A stretch of DNA of 28,406 bases from CBFIJI01 sp965662885. GTDB lineage: Bacteria; Bacteroidota; Bacteroidia; Flavobacteriales; Flavobacteriaceae. The stretch is taken from positions 1 through 28,406 of the forward strand of contig CBFIJI010000017.1 of NCBI GenBank assembly GCA_965662885.1. The letters are read 5' to 3'. The position numbers were made by a program, and so were the translations under genes. Shown piece by piece: positions 15,097-22,258 of this stretch (positions within the stretch are counted from its first letter, which is position 1; each line of letters begins with the position of its first letter). Under the pieces are notes generated by a model. It made no database searches. It was given only the letters and a program-made list of their open reading frames with translations, and was not told where the DNA came from.

Positions 15097-17364
15097 ATGG
15101 CATTTGATATTGAAATGATAAAAAAACACTACGACCAAATGGAATCGCGAATTGCTACAGCGAGAAAATTAATTGGTCGTCCACTAACTGCTTCGGAGAA
15201 AATACTCTATGCCCATCTTTGGGAAGGAGCACCTTCAAATGCTTATAGTAGAGGAAAAGATTATGTCGATTTTGCACCTGATCGTATCGCTTGCCAAGAT
15301 GCAACGGCTCAAATGGCCTTACTCCAATTCATGCAGGCTGGAAAATCTAAGGTAGCTGTTCCCACCACAGTCCACTGTGATCATTTAATTCAAGCCAAAG
15401 AAGGAGCAAAAACAGATTTAAAATCGGCCAACAACATTAGTGCAGAAGTCTTTGACTTTTTAGAATCTGTTTCCAATAAGTACGGAATCGGATTTTGGAA
15501 ACCAGGAGCTGGTATTATTCATCAAGTAGTCTTGGAAAATTATGCCTTCCCTGGAGGAATGATGATTGGTACGGATTCCCATACTGTCAATGCAGGTGGA
15601 TTAGGAATGTTGGCGATTGGTGTTGGTGGAGCTGACGCTGTTGATGTTATGGCAGGTATGCCTTGGGAATTAAAGTTTCCAAAACTAATTGGTGTCAAAC
15701 TAACTGGAAAACTCAATGGTTGGACAGCACCTAAAGATGTCATTCTTAAGGTGGCAGGTATTCTTACTGTTAAAGGAGGAACTGGTGCCGTTATTGAATA
15801 TTTTGGAGAAGGAGCTGAATCCATGTCCTGTACTGGAAAAGGGACCATTTGTAACATGGGTGCAGAAGTCGGTGCAACTACTTCTACCTTTGGTTATGAT
15901 CAATCAATGGAACGCTATTTAAGGGCTACTGGAAGAGATAGTATTGCCGATGCAGCGAATCAAGTAAAAGAACACCTTACGGCCGACCCAGAAGTATATG
16001 AGCAACCATCAACCTATTTTGATGAAGTTATTGAAATAAGCCTAGATACCCTTGAACCTCATGTCAATGGTCCTTTTACGCCTGATTTAGCCACACCAAT
16101 TTCTGAAATGAAATCCGTAGCTAAAGAAAGTGGCTGGCCATTACAAGTAGAATGGGGACTTATTGGGTCCTGTACAAACTCTTCTTATGAAGATCTTACG
16201 AGAGCTGCTTCCATTGCCAAACAAGCGGTGCAGAAAAAGCTAGTCACCAAAGCAGAATTTGGAATTAATCCTGGCTCCGAGCAAGTTCGCTTTACAGCCG
16301 AAAGAGATGGATTACTCGATGTATTTGAAGATCTCAATGCAAAAATATTTACTAACGCCTGTGGTCCGTGTATTGGGCAATGGGCAAGAGAAGGCGCTGA
16401 TAAACAAGAAAAAAATTCAATCATTCATTCCTTTAATCGCAACTTCTCTAAACGTGCGGATGGAAATCCCAACACCCATGCTTTTGTTGCCTCGCCAGAA
16501 ATGGTTGCAGCCGTTGCAATTTCTGGGCGCTTAGATTTTAACCCTATTAAAGACACGCTGTTAAATGAGGATGGTGAAGAAGTTAGCTTGTCACCGCCAA
16601 CAGGCTTAGAGCTTCCTCCAAAAGGCTTTGATGTAGAAGACAATGGCTATCTCGCTCCAGTTGAGGACGGAAGTGCAATTGAAGTTGTCGTTAAAGAAGA
16701 TTCTGAACGTTTAGAACTACTGACTCCTTTCCAAGAATGGGATGGTGAAAACTTGATGGGAGCCCGATTGTTAATTAAAGCCCTTGGAAAGTGTACTACA
16801 GATCACATTTCTATGGCAGGGCCTTGGTTGCGTTATAGAGGACATTTGGATAATATTTCTAACAACTGTTTAATTGGAGCTGTAAATGCCTTTAATGAAA
16901 AAACAAACTTTGTTAAAAATCAACTGAACGGAGAATACGGAGGAGTACCTGATACACAGAGAGCCTACAAAGCTGCTGGAATCCCAACCATTGTTGTGGG
17001 AGATCATAACTATGGAGAAGGTTCTTCAAGAGAGCACGCAGCTATGGAGCCTAGACACCTTGGTGTTAAAGTTGTCCTTGTAAAATCGTTTGCACGTATC
17101 CACGAAACCAACTTGAAAAAACAAGGGATGTTAGGGATTACTTTTGCCAATGAAAACGACTATGATTTGATTCAAGAAGATGACACCTTTAATTTTATCG
17201 ATTTAGCTGAATTTGCTCCTGAAAAACAGCTGACCATTGAGGTCGTTCATGGGGACGGTTCTAAAGACACCATCATTACCAATCACACCTATAACGCTTC
17301 TCAAATTGAATGGTTTAAAGAAGGTTCTGCCCTCAATTTGATCAAAAAGGAAAATGGCGCTTAA
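15097..17364 (+). CDS. acnA: Aconitate hydratase (mitochondrial type)
   Basis: Aconitase interconverts citrate and isocitrate in the TCA cycle using a [4Fe-4S] cluster. The 755-residue protein is full length and of the mitochondrial-like type common in Bacteroidota. The cluster ligands are Cys359 (LIGSCTNSS) and Cys422 and Cys425 (NACGPCIGQW), almost exactly the bovine numbering. Other landmarks are CDHLIQ, GTDSHTVNAGGLGMLAIGVGGADAV, and the swivel domain with HISMAGPWLRYRGHLDNIS and VGDHNYGEGSSREHAA. A clear terminator follows the stop. It is a single-gene unit on the strand opposite to both flanking translation genes, lying between tRNA-Thr(GGT) and tuf, which are normally adjacent. The symbol is the usual one; no acnA/acnB distinction beyond fold type is implied. 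Confidence 0.97.
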   Translation: MAFDIEMIKKHYDQMESRIATARKLIGRPLTASEKILYAHLWEGAPSNAYSRGKDYVDFAPDRIACQDATAQMALLQFMQAGKSKVAVPTTVHCDHLIQAKEGAKTDLKSANNISAEVFDFLESVSNKYGIGFWKPGAGIIHQVVLENYAFPGGMMIGTDSHTVNAGGLGMLAIGVGGADAVDVMAGMPWELKFPKLIGVKLTGKLNGWTAPKDVILKVAGILTVKGGTGAVIEYFGEGAESMSCTGKGTICNMGAEVGATTSTFGYDQSMERYLRATGRDSIADAANQVKEHLTADPEVYEQPSTYFDEVIEISLDTLEPHVNGPFTPDLATPISEMKSVAKESGWPLQVEWGLIGSCTNSSYEDLTRAASIAKQAVQKKLVTKAEFGINPGSEQVRFTAERDGLLDVFEDLNAKIFTNACGPCIGQWAREGADKQEKNSIIHSFNRNFSKRADGNPNTHAFVASPEMVAAVAISGRLDFNPIKDTLLNEDGEEVSLSPPTGLELPPKGFDVEDNGYLAPVEDGSAIEVVVKEDSERLELLTPFQEWDGENLMGARLLIKALGKCTTDHISMAGPWLRYRGHLDNISNNCLIGAVNAFNEKTNFVKNQLNGEYGGVPDTQRAYKAAGIPTIVVGDHNYGEGSSREHAAMEPRHLGVKVVLVKSFARIHETNLKKQGMLGITFANENDYDLIQEDDTFNFIDLAEFAPEKQLTIEVVHGDGSKDTIITNHTYNASQIEWFKEGSALNLIKKENGA

Positions 17365-17388
17365 TTTTTTAATTAAATGCTCAAGTAT

Positions 17389-17415
17389 AAAAAAACGCCT
17401 TCGGGCGTTTTTTTT
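17389..17415 (+). terminator. Intrinsic terminator of the aconitase gene
   Basis: CGCC-TTCG-GGCG tetraloop hairpin (17396-17407) extended by an A7/T8 pair of flanks. It ends in eight Ts at 17408-17415 on the plus strand, 24 nt after the aconitase stop. It may also function in the reverse direction. Confidence 0.92.
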
Positions 17416-17672
17416 ATTTAATTGAATCGTTACACTTTAAGTTTTATCAGAAATACCTGTCCCCCACTTTTAAAAGTCTTTAAAAATCAATTATATTTCC
17501 TCTTTTTCTTCCACTCAAATAAAATCAAACGCTATTTTTTTTAGCAATCAAGCCCCTTTGAAAGGCATAAAAAAAATATGCTTTTAACAACCGCTGGGAG
17601 ATATTTAGAGGGATTTTAAAACAGTAAAGATGGAAGCCTACGAAGATGGAAGCGGGAGTAGGGTTTCTTTCT
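17416..17672. other. Non-coding stretch between aconitase and tRNA-Thr terminators
   Basis: No gene is visible. It contains a weak hairpin, AAAGGCATA (about 17561-17569) with TATGCTTTT (about 17578-17586), and an 11-nt direct repeat AAGATGGAAGC at 17627-17637 and 17643-17653. Both could be chance. Together with the terminators on each side this accounts for the 340-bp gap. Confidence 0.5.
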
Positions 17673-17697
17673 AAAAAAAACCTAAAGCGGCGCTTTA
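17673..17697 (-). terminator. Intrinsic terminator of tRNA-Thr(GGT)
   Basis: Minus-strand hairpin TAAAGC-GCC-GCTTTA (17683-17697, written on the complementary strand) followed by GG and eight Us (17673-17680). It begins 10 nt after the tRNA 3' end, so transcription ends before the convergent aconitase gene. Confidence 0.8.
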
Positions 17698-17706
17698 ATA
17701 TGATTG

Positions 17707-17778
17707 AGCCAATGTCGGGATTTGAACCCGAGACCTCTTCCTTACCAAGGAAACGCTCTACCCCTGAGCTACATCGGC
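17707..17778 (-). tRNA. tRNA-Thr (GGT anticodon)
   Basis: A 72-nt cloverleaf: acceptor GCCGATG/CATTGGC (one G-U), D-arm GCTCAGGGGTAGAGC, anticodon stem TTTCC/GGAAG with loop TTGGTAA (anticodon GGT), T-arm TCGGGTTCAAATCCCGA. The discriminator is U, as in the other tRNA-Thr of this window; no CCA is encoded. It has its own promoter and terminator and is separated from tRNA-Gly by the patatin gene and from tuf by aconitase. Confidence 0.97.
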
Positions 17779-17789
17779 TTTTGATCCCG

Positions 17790-17818
17790 CAAATTTAATT
17801 TATTTTTATAAATTCCAA
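17790..17818 (-). promoter_or_regulatory. Promoter of tRNA-Thr(GGT)
   Basis: On the minus strand TTG (17816-17818), an 18-nt spacer and TAAATTTG (17790-17797) match the TTG-N17-23-TAnnTTTG consensus without mismatch. Transcription would start a few nt before the tRNA 5' end at 17778. Confidence 0.75.
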
Positions 17819-17862
17819 GGTTTTCTCCTGATAATTATTAAGCGTCTGTTCTGTTATCTGAA

Positions 17863-17893
17863 TTGGCAGTTTCATAAAAAAATCCTACTTTTA
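17863..17893 (+). promoter_or_regulatory. Putative promoter of the patatin gene
   Basis: TTG (17863-17865), a 20-nt spacer and TACTTTTA (17886-17893) fit the Bacteroidota consensus with one mismatch, 20 nt before the patatin ATG. It is divergent from the tRNA-Thr(GGT) promoter 45 bp away. Confidence 0.5.
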
Positions 17894-17913
17894 GTATACC
17901 CAAACTTATTATC

Positions 17914-20331
17914 ATGCGCCAAGCGAACTATTTGTTCATCTTTTTTCTTTTTTACACTTCCATTTTTTCCCAAGTTGTTAATGACTCTACAAAAGTAGGT
18001 TTGGTTCTTAGTGGTGGAGGAGCAAAAGGGATCGCCTATATCGGAGTGTTGCGTGTTTTGGAAGAAAACGAAATTCCAATTGATTATGTTGTAGGGACTT
18101 CTATTGGTGGAGTTATTGGGGGGTTTTATGCTGCTGGATATTCACCCGATGAAATGGAAGCAATTATTGCCGACCCCAAAACCTCTAATTTTATTAGCGG
18201 AAAAACGCAGCAAGGTTATCATCTTTTTTATAACAATCATTTAAAACCAGCTAATTTATTCTCCCTTCAATTTACAAGTACTAAAAAAAACAAATTGAGT
18301 TTTTCCCCACACGTTATTAATGCTTCGACTATGCAGCTGGAATTCAATAAATTTTTTTTTAAAGCCAATAAAGTTTCACAGTCAAACTTTAATCAATTGT
18401 TTGTCCCATTCAGAACAGTATATTCCAATATTAAAAAAGGGAGCTACGAACACAAAAGTCAAGGGCTTTTAGCCAACCATATTCGTGCAACTATGAATGT
18501 TCCACTATTTTACCCCAAGCACCATATTGAGGAGGAAGTCAAGTTTGATGGAGGTATCTATAACAACTTCCCCGTTCGCGTAATGAACAAGGAATTTAAC
18601 CCGAGTCACATCATCGGTGTACAAACTGGTGGACATTTAATTGATGAGTCTAAAAATGATGATTTAAACGCTGGGAATCTAGAGTATCTTTTTACTAAAG
18701 TGCTGGTGAATAATTCTGAATACGAAGCAATGCAGCCTGAAAAAGACATCTTTATCAATCCACAATTAGGAGATCTTAGTGCCTTTGATTTTAAGAAGTA
18801 TAAGGACCTTATTCAAATTGGAGAAGAAAGTACTCGTTCTAAATTAGATGAGATTCGGAAAAAAATAAAAAGAAAAACAACGCAAAAAAGTATTGCAGAA
18901 AAAAGAAAAGAATTCAAAAATAATTTCGATTTTTCGGAATTTAATTCCTTATCTATAACCTCAAGACCCTCCAAAGAAACGCAGCATTCCTATCTTAAAA
19001 AAATATTACAACCCAATAAAAACACTTTTGACTTTTCCGCATTTGAAAAGGGCTACCATCGTTTAGCCAGCAGTTCTTTTTTTGATAATTTAAACCCACA
19101 ATTCCTTTATGACTCAGAAAAAGAAAAACATCATATTAAATTAGAATACAACCCAGAAAATAAGATAAAACTAAATATGGGAGGAGCGATTGCCTCACAA
19201 GGACTTGGATTTATCTACGGTGGTTTTGATTTACAATTCCTCAACAAAACGATGAAGGAAGTCTATGGCGACTTTTTTTACGGTGAATTTAAAAAGTATG
19301 TTGATGCAGGAATAAAACATTACTTTCCAACAAAAATTCCACTCTTTACTTCATTGTATTACAAAGGAAGTTGGTATGATTATTTAAAGTCATCAAAACT
19401 TGATTTTGATTATCAAAACTTAGTTTTTTGCAACTTAAAGGAACACACACCAGGTATTAAACTAGGCATTCCTTTTTTTAAGGAAGGACTCTTGACTCTC
19501 TATGGGGAGATCTATAATGGTCGCTATGTTCACAGTGTCAATCTTTTTGAATTCAGGTATAAAGATGACATAATAAAACATCGCCTGTGGGGACCTAAGT
19601 TTGGACTTCGCTTTAAAAAATCAACGCTAAATGCACCACAACATGCTACCAAAGGGACACAAATCAAATTTCATCTCTACCGAATTCTAAGCAAACATAA
19701 ATTAGCAATAAATACGTTTGATGAATCGAATTTTGACTACCAAACCCTCAATAGCTCAAAAACAAATCGCTATGCTTGGAATTATGCAAAATTAGAACTA
19801 GAAAAGTATGTGCATTTCAAGCGATTAAAATGGTTTGATTTAGGCTTAGAGTTAGAAGCTGTCTATTCCAGTAAAAAAGATTTTAAGTCTAGTTTTATTG
19901 CCAAAGAAACTGGCGATGAATATAAGATTAACTTATTTCCTTTATCGTTTTTGACAACTCCTCAATTTTTCCCTTTTTGGAACAGTGAACGTTTTCTATC
20001 TACCTTCCACATCGCTTCCAGTTATGTCGCTTTAGGAGTGCAACCGATCATTCATATTAACAAAAAAATGCATCTGCGGTTTCCCACCTATTTTTACAAT
20101 TATTTTTTTGATGAATTTGAAACAGAAGCGAATAATGATACATTAAAAATTAACCCTAATTTGTTTTCCGAATTCTTCGTCAACAATGGTATTCACTTGG
20201 TTTATAAAACCCCTTTTTTTCCGATAAGTATAGGTGTGAATCGGTACGATGCATTAGTCTATGAAAAGGTGGATTACAATTTCTTTTTAAAGATTGGCTA
20301 TACGCTAGGAAATAAAATGCAATTGAAATAA
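17914..20331 (+). CDS. Patatin-like phospholipase with C-terminal outer-membrane barrel
   Basis: An 805-residue exported protein. Residues 1-19 form a signal peptide (MRQANYLFIFFLFYTSIFS) before Gln20. The patatin domain follows, with the oxyanion loop GGGAKG at 34-39, the nucleophile Ser63 in GTSIGG, and the catalytic Asp212 in FDGGIYNNFPV, all intact, predicting an active serine lipase/acyl hydrolase. A basic, lysine-rich linker covers about 300-340. From about 390 to the end, alternating aromatic strands and glycine turns resemble the BamA/surface-antigen barrel. The architecture is that of patatin T5d (PlpD-like) autotransporters, so the lipase is probably surface-exposed or secreted; that placement is inferred from family. 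It is monocistronic, and its stop lies 5 bp from the 3' end of the convergent tRNA-Gly gene. Confidence 0.9.
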   Translation: MRQANYLFIFFLFYTSIFSQVVNDSTKVGLVLSGGGAKGIAYIGVLRVLEENEIPIDYVVGTSIGGVIGGFYAAGYSPDEMEAIIADPKTSNFISGKTQQGYHLFYNNHLKPANLFSLQFTSTKKNKLSFSPHVINASTMQLEFNKFFFKANKVSQSNFNQLFVPFRTVYSNIKKGSYEHKSQGLLANHIRATMNVPLFYPKHHIEEEVKFDGGIYNNFPVRVMNKEFNPSHIIGVQTGGHLIDESKNDDLNAGNLEYLFTKVLVNNSEYEAMQPEKDIFINPQLGDLSAFDFKKYKDLIQIGEESTRSKLDEIRKKIKRKTTQKSIAEKRKEFKNNFDFSEFNSLSITSRPSKETQHSYLKKILQPNKNTFDFSAFEKGYHRLASSSFFDNLNPQFLYDSEKEKHHIKLEYNPENKIKLNMGGAIASQGLGFIYGGFDLQFLNKTMKEVYGDFFYGEFKKYVDAGIKHYFPTKIPLFTSLYYKGSWYDYLKSSKLDFDYQNLVFCNLKEHTPGIKLGIPFFKEGLLTLYGEIYNGRYVHSVNLFEFRYKDDIIKHRLWGPKFGLRFKKSTLNAPQHATKGTQIKFHLYRILSKHKLAINTFDESNFDYQTLNSSKTNRYAWNYAKLELEKYVHFKRLKWFDLGLELEAVYSSKKDFKSSFIAKETGDEYKINLFPLSFLTTPQFFPFWNSERFLSTFHIASSYVALGVQPIIHINKKMHLRFPTYFYNYFFDEFETEANNDTLKINPNLFSEFFVNNGIHLVYKTPFFPISIGVNRYDALVYEKVDYNFFLKIGYTLGNKMQLK

Positions 20332-20336
20332 AAAAG

Positions 20337-20409
20337 AGCGGGAGACCGGGCTCGAACCGGCGACAATCAGCTTGGAAGGCTGAAGCTCTACCAACTGAGC
20401 TACTCCCGC
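20337..20409 (-). tRNA. tRNA-Gly (TCC anticodon)
   Basis: A 73-nt cloverleaf: acceptor GCGGGAG/CTCCCGC, anticodon stem TCAGC/GCTGA with loop CTTCCAA (anticodon TCC), T-arm GCCGGTTCGAGCCCGGT. The discriminator is U and CCA is not encoded. A run of six Us follows one base after the mature 3' end and may end transcription. It is the last member of the Thr-Tyr-Gly tRNA group. Confidence 0.98.
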
Positions 20410-20509
20410 TTTTATGCTGTATAAAAGTCCACTTAATTGACTTGTGTTGGCATTGCAAATATAAGCAATTGAAATCAATTACACCTTGCAAATAAGTCTG
20501 TGTTGTTTG

Positions 20510-20592
20510 TGGGGAGAGCAGGATTCGAACCTGCGAAGGTAAAAACCAACAGATTTACAGTCTGTCCTCGTTGGCCGCTTGAGTATCTCCCC
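20510..20592 (-). tRNA. tRNA-Tyr (GTA anticodon)
   Basis: An 83-nt class II tRNA with a long variable arm: acceptor GGGGAGA/TCTCCCC, anticodon stem ACAGA/TCTGT with loop CTGTAAA (anticodon GTA), T-arm GCAGGTTCGAATCCTGC, discriminator A. It sits 100 nt upstream of tRNA-Gly and 16 nt downstream of tRNA-Thr(TGT) on the same transcript. Confidence 0.98.
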
Positions 20593-20608
20593 TAATTTCA
20601 AAAAACTG

Positions 20609-20682
20609 AGCCGATGGAGGGACTCGAACCCACGACCTGCTGATTACAAATCAGCTGCTCTAGCCAGCTGAGCTACATCGGC
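20609..20682 (-). tRNA. tRNA-Thr (TGT anticodon)
   Basis: A 74-nt cloverleaf: acceptor GCCGATG/CATCGGC, D-arm GCTCAGCTGGCTAGAGC, anticodon stem GCTGA/TCAGC with loop TTTGTAA (anticodon TGT), T-arm GTGGGTTCGAGTCCCTC, discriminator U. It shares the acceptor sequence of tRNA-Thr(GGT). It is the first of the three clustered tRNAs. Confidence 0.98.
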
Positions 20683-20721
20683 TTGTTTACCCTCCATAAA
20701 GGTTTCCCTTATTTTGGTCTG

Positions 20722-20751
20722 CAAATAAAGTGCTATTTTTTATGGTTTCAA
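20722..20751 (-). promoter_or_regulatory. Putative promoter of the Thr-Tyr-Gly tRNA group
   Basis: On the minus strand TTG (20749-20751), a 19-nt spacer and TTTATTTG (20722-20729) match TTG-N17-23-TAnnTTTG with one mismatch. It is placed between the hpf stop and the tRNA-Thr(TGT) 5' end, about 40 nt ahead of the tRNA. Confidence 0.5.
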
Positions 20752-20775
20752 AACAAAAAATAAAAAAGATTTGAT

Positions 20776-21072
20776 CTAAATACGAATTTTTTCTTTACGC
20801 TTTTTTAGGATGCGTTCCGCAGCGTCTGAAGCTTTGTCAATTGCCTCCTCAAAGGAAGAACTAATCTTTTTAACAATAACATCATCACCTGGAATGCGGA
20901 TTTTTAATTCCGCTTGTTTATTTACTCTATTAGAAACATTTTCAACTTTTGTAAAAATTGAAACGTCCACAATCCTGCCATAGATTTGGTAACACTTTTC
21001 GATACGCCTTTGGGCGAAATCAATTAATTTTTGATCGGCTTTGTAATTAATGGCTTGGAAGTTGATTTGCAT
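20776..21072 (-). CDS. hpf: Ribosome hibernation-promoting factor (short HPF/RaiA family)
   Basis: A 98-residue HPF/YfiA-family protein that binds the 30S decoding region in slow growth and inactivates or dimerises ribosomes. The single-domain pattern is visible: MQINFQAINYKADQKLIDFAQRR, a beta strand VSIFTKVE, KQAELKIRIPGDDVIVKK, and the basic C-terminal helix SFEEAIDKASDAAERILKKRKEK. There is no C-terminal dimerisation domain, so it is the short form. It begins 18 nt after the xer recombinase stop and belongs to the rpsU-xer-hpf run, an arrangement common in Flavobacteriia as far as I recall. Regulation would come from the rpsU promoter or through the stem-loop at 21979-22025. Confidence 0.93.
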   Translation of the reverse strand: MQINFQAINYKADQKLIDFAQRRIEKCYQIYGRIVDVSIFTKVENVSNRVNKQAELKIRIPGDDVIVKKISSSFEEAIDKASDAAERILKKRKEKIRI

Positions 21073-21090
21073 AGAAATAAATGTTTAAGA

Positions 21091-21978
21091 TTAATGTTTA
21101 GCACGAGGATGTGCTTTCGCGTAGGTTTTTTGAAGTTGCTTCATACTGGTATGAGTATATAATTGCGTAGCTGCAATACTTTCATGACCCAATAATTCTT
21201 TTACTGAATTGATTTCAGCACCACGATCCATTAAATGGGTTGCAAAAGAATGTCGAAGCATATGAGGGCTTTTTTTGGTTTTTGTTGATACCCTATTAAA
21301 ATACGTATTTACGGTTTTATAAACAAAAGAATTACTTAATTTTTTCCCTTTTGATGACAAAAGAAAGTAGGGAGTCTCCTTAGAAATTGTTAGTGTATTT
21401 CGCTCCAATAAGTATTCATTTAACTGTGTAATGATCTCAGGAAGTAAAGGGATGGTCCGCTCTTTATTGCGTTTACCCAAAACCTTCAACAGCAGATCCG
21501 AAAATCGAACATCTTGCATTTGCAAGTGAATCAGTTCACTCCTTCGAATTCCAGTATAATAAAATAAAGAGATGATTGTTTTTTGAAGCACTCCAACATA
21601 GTCATCGGTAAAATAGTCCCCATTGAGAAGGGTGTTGACTTCCTCTTGAGAAAAAGGAACATCAATTTTTTTTGCAACTTTTAAAGGTTTATGATGTTGT
21701 AAGGGCGTTGTTTCATTTTCACCAATACGCATTAAAAACTTATAGTAGGAGCGCAAAACAGAGATCTTTCTATTGATGGAACGATGGCTAATGTCACATT
21801 CAACCATACTGACAATCCAGGAGCGAATTTCACTGTAAGAAACCTCTTCAAGTTTTTGATCATCATAGCGCTCAAGAAAAACTTCAAAAGCTTTTAAATC
21901 CTTCCGATAAGCCGTTTGTGTGTGAACCGAATACTTTTTTTCGAGAGCTATATAATCGATAAATTTTTCAAGGGACAT
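21091..21978 (-). CDS. xerC: Xer-type tyrosine recombinase
   Basis: A 295-residue XerC/XerD-family site-specific recombinase. The N-terminal SAM-like DNA-binding domain covers about 1-85 (FIDYIALEKKYSVHTQTAYR) and the catalytic domain about 105-290. The full catalytic set is present: Arg145 (TGIRRSEL), Lys169 (LGKRNKERTIPL), His239 and Arg242 (PHMLRHSFATH), His265 (LLGHES) and Tyr274 (LYTHTSM). Size and motifs fit a housekeeping chromosome-dimer recombinase, not a phage integrase. Whether it is XerC or XerD cannot be decided here. It sits between rpsU and hpf, and a stem-loop with a U-run ends right at its start codon. Confidence 0.9.
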   Translation of the reverse strand: MSLEKFIDYIALEKKYSVHTQTAYRKDLKAFEVFLERYDDQKLEEVSYSEIRSWIVSMVECDISHRSINRKISVLRSYYKFLMRIGENETTPLQHHKPLKVAKKIDVPFSQEEVNTLLNGDYFTDDYVGVLQKTIISLFYYTGIRRSELIHLQMQDVRFSDLLLKVLGKRNKERTIPLLPEIITQLNEYLLERNTLTISKETPYFLLSSKGKKLSNSFVYKTVNTYFNRVSTKTKKSPHMLRHSFATHLMDRGAEINSVKELLGHESIAATQLYTHTSMKQLQKTYAKAHPRAKH

Positions 21979-22025
21979 AAAAAAACGTTGTATCTCAAAG
22001 TTAGTTAACTTAAAAATACAACGTT
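21979..22025 (-). terminator. Nested stem-loop with U-run between rpsU and xer
   Basis: The outer 10-bp stem AACGTTGTAT/ATACAACGTT (arms 22016-22025 and 21984-21993) encloses an inner AAGTT/AACTT stem with an AACT loop. The outer stem is followed on the minus strand by a T-run that reaches the xer ATG at 21978. It looks like an intrinsic terminator or attenuator that would reduce read-through from rpsU into xer-hpf. Confidence 0.7.
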
Positions 22026-22045
22026 GTTAAAAATTTCAAAAAGAA

Positions 22046-22240
22046 TTAAATATTCTCTTTATCGCGAAGACCTTGAATGTACTGCGCTTTTTGAATTTTT
22101 TCTCTATTCTTGACGGATGGCTTGGTAAACTGTTTGCGTTTACGCAATTGCATCATTCCACCGGTTTTATCAAATTTACGTTTAAAACGCTTTAAAGCCC
22201 GGTCGATGTTTTCTCCTTCTTTTACGGGTATGATCAACAT
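22046..22240 (-). CDS. rpsU: Ribosomal protein bS21
   Basis: bS21, 64 residues, on the small-subunit platform near the 16S 3' end. The basic sequence IIPVKEGENIDRALKRFKRKF and a lysine/arginine-rich helical tail are typical. Work on Flavobacterium johnsoniae shows that bS21, with bS18 and bS6, hides the anti-Shine-Dalgarno sequence, and that rpsU keeps a strong Shine-Dalgarno sequence so that bS21-lacking ribosomes can translate it. This gene fits: GAAAGGAGGTG lies 7 nt before the ATG, the only such site I noticed in the window. An 8-codon ATG frame overlaps the start. A TATATTTG -7 box lies about 28-35 nt upstream. Confidence 0.97.
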   Translation of the reverse strand: MLIIPVKEGENIDRALKRFKRKFDKTGGMMQLRKRKQFTKPSVKNREKIQKAQYIQGLRDKENI

Positions 22241-22247
22241 AATTTAG

Positions 22248-22258
22248 CACCTCCTTTC
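22248..22258 (-). promoter_or_regulatory. Extended Shine-Dalgarno sequence of rpsU
   Basis: GAAAGGAGGTG on the minus strand is perfectly complementary over 11 nt to the standard bacterial 16S 3' end (CACCTCCTTTC), with a 7-nt spacer to the rpsU ATG at 22240. Genes elsewhere in the window lack such a site, as expected for Bacteroidota. Confidence 0.92.

Noticed and set aside
17627..17653. Direct repeat AAGATGGAAGC (two copies, 16-bp period) and short frame MEAYEDGSGSRVSF
   Set aside because: Two copies only, and a stop lies 7 codons before the methionine; too short to claim a repeat array or gene remnant.
20180..20491. Minus-strand open frame over the tRNA-Gly gene
   Set aside because: It runs through a tRNA and the end of the patatin gene; a known artefact of translating tRNA sequence.
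21091..21978. Tyrosine recombinase beside tRNA genes as evidence of an integrative element
   Set aside because: Its size, full catalytic set and position between rpsU and hpf fit a housekeeping Xer protein; there are no attachment-site repeats or cargo typical of an island.
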